Notes: generated by a model not told the origin, from the sequence alone. Shown: positions 17,265-26,539, counted from the stretch's first letter. The stretch is DNA of 64,000 bases from Mesorhizobium temperatum (GCF_002284575.1 NZ_NPKJ01000076.1:137432-201431), one strand, 5' to 3'. Made by a program: numbers and translations.

Positions 17265-18464
17265 ATGAACATCAAGAGCCTTCTTCTTGGCTCCGCTGCG
17301 GCACTGGTCGCAGTTTCCGGTGCGCGCGCCGCCGACGCCGTCGTCGTCGCCGAGCCGGAACCCGCTGAATACGTCCGCATCTGCGACGTCTACGGCGCTG
17401 GCTACTTCTACATCCCCGGCACCGAGACCTGCCTGCGCATCGGCGGCTATGTCCGCTACGACATCGGCGTCGGCGACGTCGGCTCGTTCGATGGTGCTGA
17501 GAACTTCGACGCCGAAGACGGCGACATTCAGGACACGTACTACAAGCAGGCCCGCTTTAACCTGAAGACCTGGACCGGCCAGGAAACCGAGCTCGGCACC
17601 TTGAAGACCTACACCGAGACCCGCTTCAACTTCGGCAACCGGAACCGACACGTCAGCAGAACAGTCATTCCCGATCCGGACGGCGAGGGTCCGCTGGAAG
17701 AGACCATAGAATATGTCTTTAACCCTGCCGAAAACAAAGGCATTTCGCTGAACTTCGCCTGGATCCAGCTCGGTGGTCTGCGCGTCGGTAAAGACGAATC
17801 GGCCTTCGATACGTTCATCGGTTATGCCGGCAACGTCATCCAGGATACGCTGGTTCCCTACGGTGGTTTCGACACCAACGTCGTCCAGTACTATTTCGAC
17901 GCCGGCAACGGCTTCTCGGCAGTGGTCTCGCTCGAACAAGGTTATGGCGACTTCACGATCGACAGCTATGTTCCGCATGTCGTCGGCGGCCTGAAGTGGA
18001 CGCAGGGCTGGGGCGCCATCACCGGCGTCATTGCTTACGACGCCAACTACGAAGAAGTGGCCGGCAAGGTTCGCCTAGACGTCACCCCGATGGAGAACCT
18101 GTCACTGTTCATCATGGCCGGCTACGGCACCGACGATAACTACACGGACGACGGCTTTGCATTCCCCGCCGCCGGCGGTCGCGGCTTCTACAAGCTGTGG
18201 GCCGGCAACTGGGCGGTCTGGGGCGGTGGCACCTACACCATCAACGAGAAGACCTCGTTCAACACCCAGATCTCGTATGACGAAGGTGAAAACCTCGGCA
18301 TCGCCGCCAACATTGCCTATGACATCGTTCCCGGCCTGACGATCACGGCCGAAGTCGACTACCTGCACGCCGGCGAGTTCGGCGAGGACGACTTCTCCAA
18401 CTGGACCAATGCGGACGACGAAGACAGCCTCGGCGGCATGCTCCGCTTCCAGCGCTCGTTCTAA
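17265..18464 (+). CDS. porin of the Omp2/RopA family
   Basis: The 399-residue outer-membrane protein has a signal peptide ([22 protein letters not shown], cleavage before ADAV) and the family start [32 protein letters not shown] with two cysteines. Many alternating aromatic beta-strands follow, ending in a C-terminal Phe (RFQRSF) as required for Bam insertion. It forms trimeric diffusion pores. The start at 17265 is decided by the ribosome binding site and signal peptide. It is followed by a strong intrinsic terminator. Codon use is strongly biased to C-ending codons, consistent with high expression. Confidence 0.95.
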   Translation: MNIKSLLLGSAAALVAVSGARAADAVVVAEPEPAEYVRICDVYGAGYFYIPGTETCLRIGGYVRYDIGVGDVGSFDGAENFDAEDGDIQDTYYKQARFNLKTWTGQETELGTLKTYTETRFNFGNRNRHVSRTVIPDPDGEGPLEETIEYVFNPAENKGISLNFAWIQLGGLRVGKDESAFDTFIGYAGNVIQDTLVPYGGFDTNVVQYYFDAGNGFSAVVSLEQGYGDFTIDSYVPHVVGGLKWTQGWGAITGVIAYDANYEEVAGKVRLDVTPMENLSLFIMAGYGTDDNYTDDGFAFPAAGGRGFYKLWAGNWAVWGGGTYTINEKTSFNTQISYDEGENLGIAANIAYDIVPGLTITAEVDYLHAGEFGEDDFSNWTNADDEDSLGGMLRFQRSF

Positions 18465-18487
18465 CAGACTTTGTCTGACTGAACTCC

Positions 18488-18516
18488 AACCCGGCGGGCA
18501 ACCGCCGGGTTTTTTC
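18488..18516 (+). terminator. rho-independent terminator of the porin gene
   Basis: A perfect 10-base stem AACCCGGCGG/CCGCCGGGTT closes on a GCAA tetraloop and runs into a T-tract, 24 bases after the porin stop. Confidence 0.92.
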
Positions 18517-18657
18517 GTATCGGCGTGGCTGTCGCGTTGCGTGATGCATGACGCCGCCAATGCCGGCCATGGTCGTTCTGTGCTGGATCTCGGTCTGTGA
18601 TTTCTGACAGGTTGGAAGCCGATCGGCTGCGCAGAATGAAAGCAGCAGCGATCCTTC

Positions 18658-18845
18658 GCGCCCCCCTCTGTCCTGCCCCTCTTTGCCAAAATGGTGGCAT
18701 CTCCCCCACAAGGAGGGAGATCGGCAGCTTCGCTGACAGCGCCTGTTCATCAACGTTGGAGATTAGCGAAAGCCGCAATCTCCCCCCTCGTGGGGGAGAT
18801 GCCAAGTTTTGGCAAAGAGGGCAGGACAGAGGGGGGCGCTGTCCC
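18658..18845. repeat. long palindromic intergenic repeat (CCCCCTCTG family), second copy
   Basis: CGCCCCCCTCTGTCCTGCC at the left matches GGCAGGACAGAGGGGGGCG at the right in reverse. Inner arms with CTCTTTGCCAAAA and TTTTGGCAAAGAG plus the CATCTCCCCC/GGGGGAGATG arms make a nested fold. It is the same family as 15030-15195. The remaining parts of 18517-19015 show no gene. Confidence 0.85.
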
Positions 18846-19015
18846 TCCAGCGTCTTGAAAGATTCTGCACCGCAGCAGCGCCTGGAAGGAACAGGATAGG
18901 GCGTTCGCTCCCGCCCTGCGAAGGCATGGTGGCCTGCGGCCAATCGCAGAAGATCAGCTAAGCCTATGCGTTTGAGACCCTCGAGGTCCGCGCAATGCGG
19001 ACCGCCGACCTCAAG

Positions 19016-20692
19016 TCAAATCTCTGCAAGATCGCCCAGCGACTGTATAAGCGGCTGAATTTCGTTTTCATAATTCTTCCAGCGCTTGACCGACGATTTA
19101 TAAATCGGTTGACGAACCTGCCAGCGACTGGGCGTGTTGACCGAACCATCCCTGTCAAAAAAGCGCAGGCAGGCGTCGTCCCAAGGCAGCCCGAGATAAT
19201 CTATCAGGCGGCGTGACTGCGCTTCCTGGTCCTCGACCAGCGTTTCGTAGCGATTTTCGAAGATAAGGCCCGGAAAAACCTCGTTCCAATGCTGCATCAG
19301 GCGGTCATACTCGCGATAGTACAGGCCTAGTGTCCGCAGATCGGTATTATAGCTGTGTGCCTCGCTGAAGTTGAGAACGAAGCAAGAGACGCAATTGTCG
19401 ATGGCGTCACGACGGCAATGAATGATGCGTGCGTTGGGGAAGAGAAGCCCGATAAGGCCGATCAGTTCGAAATTGTGCGGCGTCTTGTCGACGACGCGAA
19501 GTGCGGCAGGCGCCCGCTCCCGCAAGTAGGACAGATGCTCTTCGGCCAAGGTTCTGGACAGGTCTTCCGTGATCGACGTGATTGGCTGGTGCAAATCTCC
19601 AGCCGATGATGTCTTGAGACCGATCGCATTCGCGACCCGCCTTAGTTTGCTAAGCTCCCCTGCACCATGAACATCGGGATGGCTGGCGCAGATCTGCTCC
19701 GTGAGCGTCGTTCCCGAGCGGGGCATGCCAACCACGAACACAGGCATTTCGGAAGGATTTCCATAGCCGGCCCGGGCAGCCAAAAAGTCCGGCGTGAAGG
19801 TTTCAATCATCGAATCGATCCACCGACGATACAAGTCGATGTCGAACTTGTAGCCGGAGGCCTGTTTCGCCCTGTTGAAATGGTCGAATGCCTCATCGTA
19901 GCGCTTGAGGTCGTTCAGCACCTTGCCGGCGGCGTGATGGAGTTGCTGCGCGGCTTCCGAACCAAGTTTCGGATTGCCAAGTTCACCAAGGATGGATTGG
20001 AGCTCCTCGGGCTCCTCGGTGAACTTTCGCGTCTGTACAAGGTCGCTGTAGGCAGCCGGCACCCCAATACGGCGATCGATCGCTTCTTTCAGATAGACGG
20101 CGGCTTCATCCATACGCCCCAGGCCGCTGAGCGCGCCGGCCAGCCCGGCTCGCACCTTGGGATGATCGCGGTTGATTTTCAGCGCCTTCTCGTAAAGCGG
20201 TAGAGCCATGTCGGGCTTGTCAAACGCCGTGTAAGTGCGCCCCAATGCACAAAGTGCTTCGATAAGGCCGGGCTGCAGTTTCAGGGCATACTGCATATGC
20301 CTGATTGCTGGCGAATACTCGCTGACCTTCACATAGGCTTCGCCCAGGCTAAGGTGGTAATAGGGGTTTTTAGGTTCCTCGCCGACCGCCCGTGCGAAAC
20401 ATCGCAACGCCCTCTCATCATCGTAACCCAGGTATACGGTCCCCAGGATGTACAAGGCGAGCGGATGATTTGGCGTGCGCTCCAGAACCCGAAGGCATAG
20501 GTCCTGAGCCTCGTCGAGCCGCTTGGCCTGCTGAAAGGCATATGCCTGTTTCAGCAGTGCGTCGTCGGCCTGCGCACGCGAGGGCGAATTCGGCAGCCTC
20601 GCTTGCGGCACATTCGGTTGCGGCGATTTGGGTTTCGGCGCGGGGCCGGGCTTCAGGTGCTTGGACCAGGCAGGTGGGAGTCGATTGTTCAT
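19016..20692 (-). CDS. TPR-repeat sulfotransferase
   Basis: The 558-residue protein has a Pro/Lys-rich N-terminus, then about five tetratricopeptide repeats (residues 50-230, for example ALYILGTVYLGYDDERALRCF and ALCALGRTYTAFDKPDMALPLYEKAL). A C-terminal sulfotransferase domain follows, with the PAPS 5'-phosphosulfate loop VVGMPRSGTT near residue 322. It would transfer sulfate from PAPS to an unknown acceptor, possibly a glycan, lipid or protein. There is no signal peptide or membrane segment, so it is cytoplasmic. No PAPS synthesis genes are nearby. The C-terminal RWKNYENEIQPLIQSLG is typical of the family end, so the gene is intact. Confidence 0.9.
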   Translation of the reverse strand: MNNRLPPAWSKHLKPGPAPKPKSPQPNVPQARLPNSPSRAQADDALLKQAYAFQQAKRLDEAQDLCLRVLERTPNHPLALYILGTVYLGYDDERALRCFARAVGEEPKNPYYHLSLGEAYVKVSEYSPAIRHMQYALKLQPGLIEALCALGRTYTAFDKPDMALPLYEKALKINRDHPKVRAGLAGALSGLGRMDEAAVYLKEAIDRRIGVPAAYSDLVQTRKFTEEPEELQSILGELGNPKLGSEAAQQLHHAAGKVLNDLKRYDEAFDHFNRAKQASGYKFDIDLYRRWIDSMIETFTPDFLAARAGYGNPSEMPVFVVGMPRSGTTLTEQICASHPDVHGAGELSKLRRVANAIGLKTSSAGDLHQPITSITEDLSRTLAEEHLSYLRERAPAALRVVDKTPHNFELIGLIGLLFPNARIIHCRRDAIDNCVSCFVLNFSEAHSYNTDLRTLGLYYREYDRLMQHWNEVFPGLIFENRYETLVEDQEAQSRRLIDYLGLPWDDACLRFFDRDGSVNTPSRWQVRQPIYKSSVKRWKNYENEIQPLIQSLGDLAEI

Positions 20693-20811
20693 GATATCTC
20701 GCTAGCAAAAAGAGGCGAAGGAATCCAGCACGCTGGTTGCGGTCAAAGCGGGAGCTTGCGCGGCCAACTATGCCGCGCTAGCAAGAAGGCCCTTTTCGAC
20801 GAGCCTTTGCC

Positions 20812-21924
20812 ATGCGCCAGCGCCCTCCCCTCACGCCAATCATCAGCGCGCTCCCCTCGACGGTGCCGTTTGTCGGCCCGGAGGCGCAGGAACGTGACCG
20901 CGGTCGCGCGTTTCGCGCCCGCATCGGCGCCAATGAGAGCAGCTTCGGGCCCTCGCCGCGTGTCGTCGCCCGCATGGCCGGCATCACCGGCGACATGTGG
21001 ATGTATTGCGACCCCGACAATCACGATTTGAAGCTGGCTGTCGCTGCGCATCTTGGCGTTGGTGCCGAAAACGTGGTGATCGGCGAAGGCATAGACGGGT
21101 TGCTCAGCCTGGTGGCGCGCATGTATGTGGCGCCGGGCGACGCGGTGGTCACCTCGCTCGGCGCCTATCCGACCTTCAATTTCCATATTGCCGGCGTCGG
21201 CGGCCGGCTGGTCGCGGTTCCCTACGAGAACGACCGGGAAAGCCTGGACGGCCTGTTGGCCGCGGTCGCCAGGGAGACGGCGCCGCTGGTCTATCTGTCC
21301 AATCCGGACAATCCGATGGGCAGCTGGTGGGAGGCGGCCGAACTCATCCGCTTCATCGAAGCCCTGCCGGAGACCACCATGCTGGTGCTCGACGAGGCCT
21401 ATGGCGAATTGGGCCCCGCGTCGGCGCTGCCGCCGATCGACGTGTCACGGCCGAACGTCATCCGCATGCGCACCTTCTCAAAAGCCTACGGGCTGGCCGG
21501 CATCCGCTGCGGCTATGCGGTGGCCGACGCCCAGGTGATCCGCGATTTCGAGAAGATCCGCAACCATTACGGCGTCAGCCGCATGGCGCAGATCGCCGGC
21601 GTCGAGGCGCTGGCCGATCAGGACTATCTCAAAAGCGTGGTGGCGCGGGTCGCTTCCGGCCGCCGGCGCATCGCTGAAATAGCCGAGGCGAATGGGCTGA
21701 AGCCGCTGCCCTCGGCGACCAATTTCGTCACCCTGGACTGCGGCGGCGACGGCGTCTTCGCGCTGAAGGTGCTGCAGGCGCTTTTGTCGCGCGATGTGTT
21801 CATCCGCAAGCCGATGGTGCCGGTGCTCGACCGTTGCATCAGGGTCAGCGTCGGCCTCGACCACGAGCTCGACATTTTTGCCGAGGAATTGCCGGGCGCG
21901 CTGGCGGCGGCACGGGGGAGCTGA
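20812..21924 (+). CDS. class I/II PLP-dependent aminotransferase (HisC-like)
   Basis: The 370-residue fold type I aminotransferase has the PLP lysine in RTFSKAYGLAGIRCGYA (Lys near 224), the aspartate in LVLDEAYGELG, and YLSNPDNPMG. The overall pattern is that of histidinol-phosphate aminotransferase relatives, but no his genes are near, so the substrate is open. The start codon ATG at 20812 has no clear ribosome binding site. Divergent from the sulfotransferase gene with a 119-base spacer, and followed at once by a palindromic repeat. Confidence 0.87.
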   Translation: MRQRPPLTPIISALPSTVPFVGPEAQERDRGRAFRARIGANESSFGPSPRVVARMAGITGDMWMYCDPDNHDLKLAVAAHLGVGAENVVIGEGIDGLLSLVARMYVAPGDAVVTSLGAYPTFNFHIAGVGGRLVAVPYENDRESLDGLLAAVARETAPLVYLSNPDNPMGSWWEAAELIRFIEALPETTMLVLDEAYGELGPASALPPIDVSRPNVIRMRTFSKAYGLAGIRCGYAVADAQVIRDFEKIRNHYGVSRMAQIAGVEALADQDYLKSVVARVASGRRRIAEIAEANGLKPLPSATNFVTLDCGGDGVFALKVLQALLSRDVFIRKPMVPVLDRCIRVSVGLDHELDIFAEELPGALAAARGS

Positions 21925-21931
21925 ATAGCGC

Positions 21932-22085
21932 TCTTCCTTCTCCCCTTGTGGGAGAAGGTGGATCGGCGCGTAGCGCCGAGACGGTTGAGGGGTGTTGGAC
22001 GGAGTGCCGGCGGTGCCAAGCTGGAACACCCCTCATCCGACCTCGCTTCGCGAAGCCACCTTCTCCCACAAGGGGAGAAGGAAGA
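21932..22085. repeat. palindromic repeat, CCTTCTCCC family, copy 1
   Basis: Each end is a hairpin of CCTTCTCCC with GGGAGAAGG, and the two ends are inverted relative to each other. The middle carries GGCGCGTAGCGCC and the GGTGTTGGACGGAGTGCC stretch typical of this rhizobial element. Closely similar copies occur at 43531-43683 (complete, opposite orientation) and 50617-50856 (damaged). Confidence 0.88.
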
Positions 22086-22114
22086 GCCGCGCGCTTGCGC
22101 CGTCTCGCCTGCCG

Positions 22115-22153
22115 GAACGTTCGATCCACATCCCTTGAATTAATTGAACGTTC
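22115..22153. promoter_or_regulatory. candidate TetR operator, two GAACGTTC sites
   Basis: The 8-base palindrome GAACGTTC occurs at 22115-22122 and again at 22146-22153, exactly 31 bases apart (about three helical turns), directly upstream of the TetR start at 22189. Both are followed by CG or CGT. Paired sites on the same DNA face are typical for cooperative repressor binding. The assignment is by position and symmetry. Confidence 0.55.
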
Positions 22154-22188
22154 GTTTTATTATTGCGCCTCTCTCGAAGAGGTAAACA

Positions 22189-22839
22189 ATGGCGCGCACG
22201 ACCGGTTCCGACGGGGAAAAGACCGAAGCTGCGGTCCGCGAGGCGGCGGTCAGCCTGATCGCGCGTCTTGGCTACGAGGCAATGTCGATGCGCCAACTGG
22301 CCGCCGAGGTCGGCGTGCAGGCCGCGGCGCTCTATCGCTATTTTCCAACCAAAGAAGACCTCTTGTTCACGCTGATGCGCGAGCACATGGAAGGGCTGAT
22401 TGAGGCATGGAATGCGGCGCGCCCCGTCGTGGCCGATCCGGCGACGCGGCTCGCCGCCTATGTCGAAAACCACATCGCCTTCCACATCGAACGCCGCCAC
22501 TCCACTCATGTCTCGAACATGGAATTGCGCAGCCTGTCGCATGATCGCCTGACGCAGATCCTCAAGCTGCGCACGACCTATGAAAAGGAGCTGCGCGCCA
22601 TTCTGCGCGATGGCGCAGAAGCCGGCGTCTTCGACGTCGAAGACACGGGGCTGACTGCCATGGCGCTGATCCAGATGATGACCGGCGTCATCGTCTGGTT
22701 CCGGCCGGGCGAGCGGCTATCGATCTCGGAGGTAACCGCCACATATCTTTCAATGACGATGCGCCTGGTTGGAGCAAAGGCCCATGGCGCGACAACGTCC
22801 TACAGCGCCGGGCGAGCAAACGACGCTGTAGCACTTTGA
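22189..22839 (+). CDS. TetR/AcrR family regulator
   Basis: The 216-residue protein has an N-terminal helix-turn-helix: EAAVSLIARLGYEAMSMRQLAAEVGVQAAALYRYFPTKEDLLFTLM. A ligand-binding helical domain follows. It precedes ivd on the same strand with 63 bases between, so it likely controls the leucine/isovalerate genes and itself. TetR-type regulators (LiuQ) have been described for this pathway in other proteobacteria, but identity here is inference. The last dozen residues ([12 protein letters not shown]) and the stop codon are encoded by a palindromic repeat, so the original C-terminus has been replaced or extended. Confidence 0.88.
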   Translation: MARTTGSDGEKTEAAVREAAVSLIARLGYEAMSMRQLAAEVGVQAAALYRYFPTKEDLLFTLMREHMEGLIEAWNAARPVVADPATRLAAYVENHIAFHIERRHSTHVSNMELRSLSHDRLTQILKLRTTYEKELRAILRDGAEAGVFDVEDTGLTAMALIQMMTGVIVWFRPGERLSISEVTATYLSMTMRLVGAKAHGATTSYSAGRANDAVAL

Positions 22840-22888
22840 ATTTGCGCATGATCCTTCGCGAAAATCGAATTCGATTTCGGGGCATGCG
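22801..22888. repeat. two-part palindromic repeat overlapping the TetR 3' end
   Basis: CTACAGCG (from 22800) pairs with CGCTGTAG near 22823-22830. A second palindrome with GCGCATGATCC... and GGGGCATGCG follows. On the minus strand it matches the element at 12682-12773 in the same order. It provides the end of the TetR coding sequence and separates it from ivd. Confidence 0.75.
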
Positions 22889-22902
22889 GCGGGAGGAACG
22901 GC

Positions 22903-24066
22903 ATGTACACGCACACACTTAGCTTCGGGCTTGACGAAGACATCGAGGCGCTGCGCGACCTGGTGCGGCGCTTCGCCCAGGAAAAGATCGCGCCGATCGC
23001 CGCCGAGATCGACCGCTCAAATGAATTCCCGGCGCATCTGTGGGCCGAGCTCGGTGGGCTCGGCCTGCTCGGCATCACCGCCGATCCGGATTTCGGCGGC
23101 ACCGGCATGGGCTATCTCGCGCATGTCGTCGCGATGGAAGAAATTTCCCGCGCCTCGGCATCGGTCGGCCTCTCCTACGGCGCTCATTCCAACCTCTGTG
23201 TCAACCAGATCAATCGCTGGGCAACCCCGGCGCAGAAGGAGAAATATCTGCCTGCGCTGTGTGCCGGCGAAAAGGTCGGCGCGCTGGCAATGTCGGAATC
23301 CGGCGCCGGCTCCGACGTCGTGTCGTTGAAGCTGCGTGCCGAAAAGCGCAACGACCACTACGTGCTCAACGGCACCAAGATGTGGATCACCAACGGCCCG
23401 GACGCCGCGACGCTGGTCGTCTATGCCAAGACCGATCCGGCGTTCCATTCGCGCGGCATCACCGCCTTCATCGTCGAAAGGGATTTTGCCGGGTTTTCCG
23501 TCGAGCAAAAGCTCGACAAGCTCGGGATGCGCGGCTCCAACACCGGCGAACTTGTGTTCGAGAACGTCGAGGTGCCGTTCGACAATGTGCTGCATGAGGA
23601 AGGGCGCGGTGTCGAAGTGCTGATGTCGGGCCTCGACTACGAGCGCACCGTGCTCGCCGGCGGCCCGATCGGGCTGATGGCGGCGTGCCTCGATGTGGCG
23701 GTCCCCTATGTGCACGAACGCAAGCAGTTCGGCCAGCCGATCGGCGAGTTCCAGCTGGTGCAAGGCAAACTCGCCGACATGTATACGACGATGAATGCCG
23801 CGCGCGCCTACATCTATGCCGTAGCCGCCGCTTGCGACCGCGGCCAGACGAGCCGCAAGGACGCCGCCGCTTGCGTGCTGTTCGCTGCCGAGAAGGCGAC
23901 GCAGATGGCGCTCGACGCCATCCAACTGCTGGGCGGCAATGGCTACATCAACGACTATCCGACCGGCCGGCTTCTGCGCGACGCCAAGCTCTATGAGATC
24001 GGCGCCGGCACCAGCGAAATCCGCCGCTGGCTGATTGGGCGGGAAATCATGGCGGAGGCGATATAG
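22903..24066 (+). CDS. ivd: isovaleryl-CoA dehydrogenase
   Basis: The 387-residue acyl-CoA dehydrogenase has [21 protein letters not shown] and MWITNGPDA (FAD and substrate site) and the C-terminal [32 protein letters not shown]. Its catalytic Glu is in the helix position [14 protein letters not shown] (Glu247), the placement that separates isovaleryl-CoA dehydrogenase from most other acyl-CoA dehydrogenases. It oxidises isovaleryl-CoA to 3-methylcrotonyl-CoA and passes electrons to ETF; ETF:quinone oxidoreductase is encoded at 39754-41433. A GGGAGGAA site precedes the ATG. mccB follows, but only after a toxin-antitoxin insertion. Confidence 0.94.
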   Translation: MYTHTLSFGLDEDIEALRDLVRRFAQEKIAPIAAEIDRSNEFPAHLWAELGGLGLLGITADPDFGGTGMGYLAHVVAMEEISRASASVGLSYGAHSNLCVNQINRWATPAQKEKYLPALCAGEKVGALAMSESGAGSDVVSLKLRAEKRNDHYVLNGTKMWITNGPDAATLVVYAKTDPAFHSRGITAFIVERDFAGFSVEQKLDKLGMRGSNTGELVFENVEVPFDNVLHEEGRGVEVLMSGLDYERTVLAGGPIGLMAACLDVAVPYVHERKQFGQPIGEFQLVQGKLADMYTTMNAARAYIYAVAAACDRGQTSRKDAAACVLFAAEKATQMALDAIQLLGGNGYINDYPTGRLLRDAKLYEIGAGTSEIRRWLIGREIMAEAI

Positions 24067-24087
24067 TGGCCCCCTTTTTTTGAATCT

Positions 24088-24134
24088 TTGCCATGAATAG
24101 CCGATTGTGCCATATTAACCAACATGTGCCACAT
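24088..24134 (+). promoter_or_regulatory. candidate promoter and operator of the toxin-antitoxin pair
   Basis: TTGCCA at 24088-24093 and CATATT at 24111-24116 are spaced by exactly 17 bases, a reasonable sigma-70 match. The predicted start falls on a perfect palindrome ATGTG-C-CACAT (24124-24134), and an imperfect relative TTGTG-C-CATAT overlaps the -10. This matches antitoxin autoregulation at the promoter. The upstream ATG inside the palindrome is in frame with the antitoxin but would destroy this logic. Confidence 0.5.
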
Positions 24135-24153
24135 TTCGGGAACGAGGCAGACT

Positions 24154-24546
24154 ATGGCGAACGGAACCGAAAAGGCTGGGTTTGACGAGAATTCGCAGGC
24201 GCAATTCGATGCCAGCGCTCGGAAAACACAGCTCCGGGCTCCAGCGAAACGCGAGCGCGTCCGACTTGGCGAGGGCGGGCGCTTCGTTATCCCGGCTGCG
24301 ATGCGCGAGGAGATGGGCGTGAAGCCTGGTGAAGACTTGATCCTTCATGTCGAAAACGGCGAGTTGCGGGTAAGGTCGTGGCTTCGGAATCTCAGGCGCG
24401 TCCAGGCCGAATTGTCAGCGTTGAAAAAGCCTGAGGAAAGTGTCGTCGACGAATTTCTGAAGGAGCGGCGGGAAGAACAGCGCCGAAGCGACAAGCGTTT
24501 CGACCGGCTGCATGCCGAAGGAACGGCGAGAAAGGGAGCGAAGTGA
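24154..24546 (+). CDS. AbrB/MazE-type antitoxin (VapB-like)
   Basis: The 130-residue protein starts MANGTEK (GAGGCAG ribosome binding site upstream). After a 33-residue disordered lead it has a SpoVT/AbrB swapped-hairpin DNA-binding domain: RERVRLGEGGRFVIPAAMREEMGVKPGEDLILHVENGELRV. The charged C-terminal helix KPEESVVDEFLKERREEQRRSDKR is the kind of segment that wraps and blocks a PIN toxin. It ends in a GTGA overlap with the toxin gene. The first in-frame ATG at 24124 lies in the candidate operator, so the inner start is preferred. The long N-terminal lead is unusual for VapB, which is normally 70-90 residues. Confidence 0.88.
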   Translation: MANGTEKAGFDENSQAQFDASARKTQLRAPAKRERVRLGEGGRFVIPAAMREEMGVKPGEDLILHVENGELRVRSWLRNLRRVQAELSALKKPEESVVDEFLKERREEQRRSDKRFDRLHAEGTARKGAK

Positions 24547-24926
24547 AACCCTACGTCATGGACAGCTCGGCGGCGCTTGCGATCCTGCTCAACGAGAAAG
24601 GCACCGACATTGCCTTGGGTTTCGCGCCGGACGCGCAATGCAGCTCCGTCAATGCGGCTGAAGTCATCGCTAAGCTGATCGACAGGGGACGCAGCATGGA
24701 GGAGGCCGCTGATGACCTCGCCAGCCTGGGCATGCCGGTCGCTGTTTTCGACGAAATGATGGGCATCGTCGCCGGTCAGATTCGCGAGCTGACGCGGCAT
24801 CGCGGCTTGTCGCTGGGCGTTCGCGCCTGCCTGGCGCTGGCAATTCGCGAGAACGCCATTGCCGTTACCGCCGACCGTGACTGGGGCGACCTGGATATCG
24901 GCTGCAAGATCGAACTGATCCGGTAG
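24543..24926 (+). CDS. PIN-domain toxin (VapC family), altered active site
   Basis: The 127-residue protein starts at a GTG overlapping the antitoxin stop. PIN motifs are MDSSA with Asp7, NAAEV with Glu40, and TADRDW with Asp111. At the fourth site the family normally reads LSLGDRACLALA, but here it is [12 protein letters not shown]: Val93 replaces the acidic residue, a GAT-to-GTT type change at codon 24819-24821. VapC toxins are Mg2+-dependent RNases, usually cutting initiator tRNA or rRNA, and loss of this residue should weaken or abolish cutting. Four bases separate it from mccB, whose translation may depend on it. Confidence 0.87.
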   Translation: MKPYVMDSSAALAILLNEKGTDIALGFAPDAQCSSVNAAEVIAKLIDRGRSMEEAADDLASLGMPVAVFDEMMGIVAGQIRELTRHRGLSLGVRACLALAIRENAIAVTADRDWGDLDIGCKIELIR

Positions 24927-24930
24927 CGCC

Positions 24931-26538
24931 ATGCCCACCCTCACCTCGCAGATCTCGCCCGCCTCCGACACCTTCCGCGCCAATGCCGCGCGCATGCGGG
25001 CGCTGGTCGCCGACATTGCGGAAAAGGCGGCAACCGTCGAGCGCGGCGGCTCGGAGGAAGCGCGTGAACGGCACCAGAGCCGCGGCAAGCTCTTGCCGCG
25101 CGAGCGCCTCGCCCAGTTGCTCGACACCGGTTCGCCATTCCTCGAGATCGGCCAGTTCGCGGCGTGGTCAATGTATGGCGAAGACATCTCGTCGGCCGGC
25201 ATCATCGCCGGTATCGGCCGTGTCGAAGGCACCGAAGTCATGGTCGTCGTCAACGACGCCACGGTGAAGGGCGGCACCTATTATCCGCTGACAGTGAAGA
25301 AGCATCTGCGCGCCCAGGAAATCGCGCTGCAGAACAAACTGCCTTGCATCTATCTGGTCGACAGCGGCGGCGCCAATCTGCCCAACCAGGACGAGGTGTT
25401 TCCTGACCGCGACCATTTCGGCCGCATCTTCTACAACCAGGCCAACATGTCGGCCGCAGGCATACCGCAGGTCGCCTGCGTCATGGGCTCATGCACGGCA
25501 GGCGGCGCCTATGTGCCGGCGATGTCGGACGAGACGATCATGGTGCGCAACCAGGCGACCATCTTCCTTGGCGGCCCGCCGCTGGTGAAGGCCGCCACCG
25601 GCGAGGATGTCAGCGCGGAGGAACTGGGCGGCGCCGACGTCCACACGCGGCTTTCCGGGGTTGCCGACCATTTTGCGCTGGACGACGAGCATGCGCTGGC
25701 GATCGCCCGCCGCATCGTCAAGAACCTGAATCGAAAGAAGCAGATCGGGCTGGCACTTCAAGATCCGATTGCGCCGCTTCATGCAGCCGATGAGCTCTAC
25801 GGAATCGTGCCGACCGATCTGCGCCAGCCCTATGACGTCCGTGAAGTGATCGCCCGCATCGTCGACGGCTCCGACTTCGACGAGTTCAAGCAGAATTACG
25901 GCACCACGCTGGTCACCGGCTTTGCCCATCTCAACGGCATGCCGGTCGGCATCATCGCCAACAACGGCGTGCTGTTCTCCGAAAGCGCGCTCAAGGGCGC
26001 GCATTTCATCGAACTGTGCTGCCAGCGCAAGATCCCGCTGATCTTCCTGCAAAACATCACCGGCTTCATGGTGGGGCGAAAATACGAGGCCGGCGGCATC
26101 GCCAAGGATGGCGCCAAGCTGGTGATGGCCGTCGCCACGGCCCGGGTGCCAAAGGTAACCGTGATCATCGGCGGCTCGTTCGGCGCCGGCAATTACGGCA
26201 TGTGCGGACGCGCCTATTCGCCACGCTTCCTGTGGATGTGGCCGAATGCCCGCATTTCGGTGATGGGTGGCGAGCAGGCGGCCACCGTGCTGGCCGTCGT
26301 CAAGCGCGAGGGGATCGAGCGCAAGGGCGGGGAATGGAGCGCCGAGGAGGAGGCAAAATTCAAGAAGCCGATCCTGATGAAATACGAGCATGAAGGCCAC
26401 CCGCTCTATTCCTCCGCCCGGCTATGGGATGACGGCATCATTGACCCGGCCAAGACGCGCGAGGTGCTGGCGCTCAGCCTTTCAGCCGCGTTGAACGCCG
26501 AGATCGAGGAAACAAGGTTCGGCGTGTTCAGGATGTGA
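24931..26538 (+). CDS. mccB: 3-methylcrotonyl-CoA carboxylase, beta (carboxyltransferase) subunit
   Basis: The 535-residue protein has the biotin-dependent carboxyltransferase pattern: [78 protein letters not shown], and [25 protein letters not shown]. This is the methylcrotonyl rather than propionyl type. It moves CO2 from biotin on the alpha subunit to 3-methylcrotonyl-CoA in leucine breakdown. It begins 4 bases after the toxin gene without a strong ribosome binding site, which suggests coupling. The alpha subunit gene is displaced 1.1 kb downstream by two unrelated genes. Confidence 0.95.
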   Translation: MPTLTSQISPASDTFRANAARMRALVADIAEKAATVERGGSEEARERHQSRGKLLPRERLAQLLDTGSPFLEIGQFAAWSMYGEDISSAGIIAGIGRVEGTEVMVVVNDATVKGGTYYPLTVKKHLRAQEIALQNKLPCIYLVDSGGANLPNQDEVFPDRDHFGRIFYNQANMSAAGIPQVACVMGSCTAGGAYVPAMSDETIMVRNQATIFLGGPPLVKAATGEDVSAEELGGADVHTRLSGVADHFALDDEHALAIARRIVKNLNRKKQIGLALQDPIAPLHAADELYGIVPTDLRQPYDVREVIARIVDGSDFDEFKQNYGTTLVTGFAHLNGMPVGIIANNGVLFSESALKGAHFIELCCQRKIPLIFLQNITGFMVGRKYEAGGIAKDGAKLVMAVATARVPKVTVIIGGSFGAGNYGMCGRAYSPRFLWMWPNARISVMGGEQAATVLAVVKREGIERKGGEWSAEEEAKFKKPILMKYEHEGHPLYSSARLWDDGIIDPAKTREVLALSLSAALNAEIEETRFGVFRM

Positions 26539-26539
26539 G

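Noticed and set aside
15030-18845. The two long CCCCCTCTG repeats as possible composite-transposon ends around the porin and tRNA
   Set aside because: They belong to a dispersed intergenic family, carry no transposase, and the genes between are ordinary chromosomal genes.
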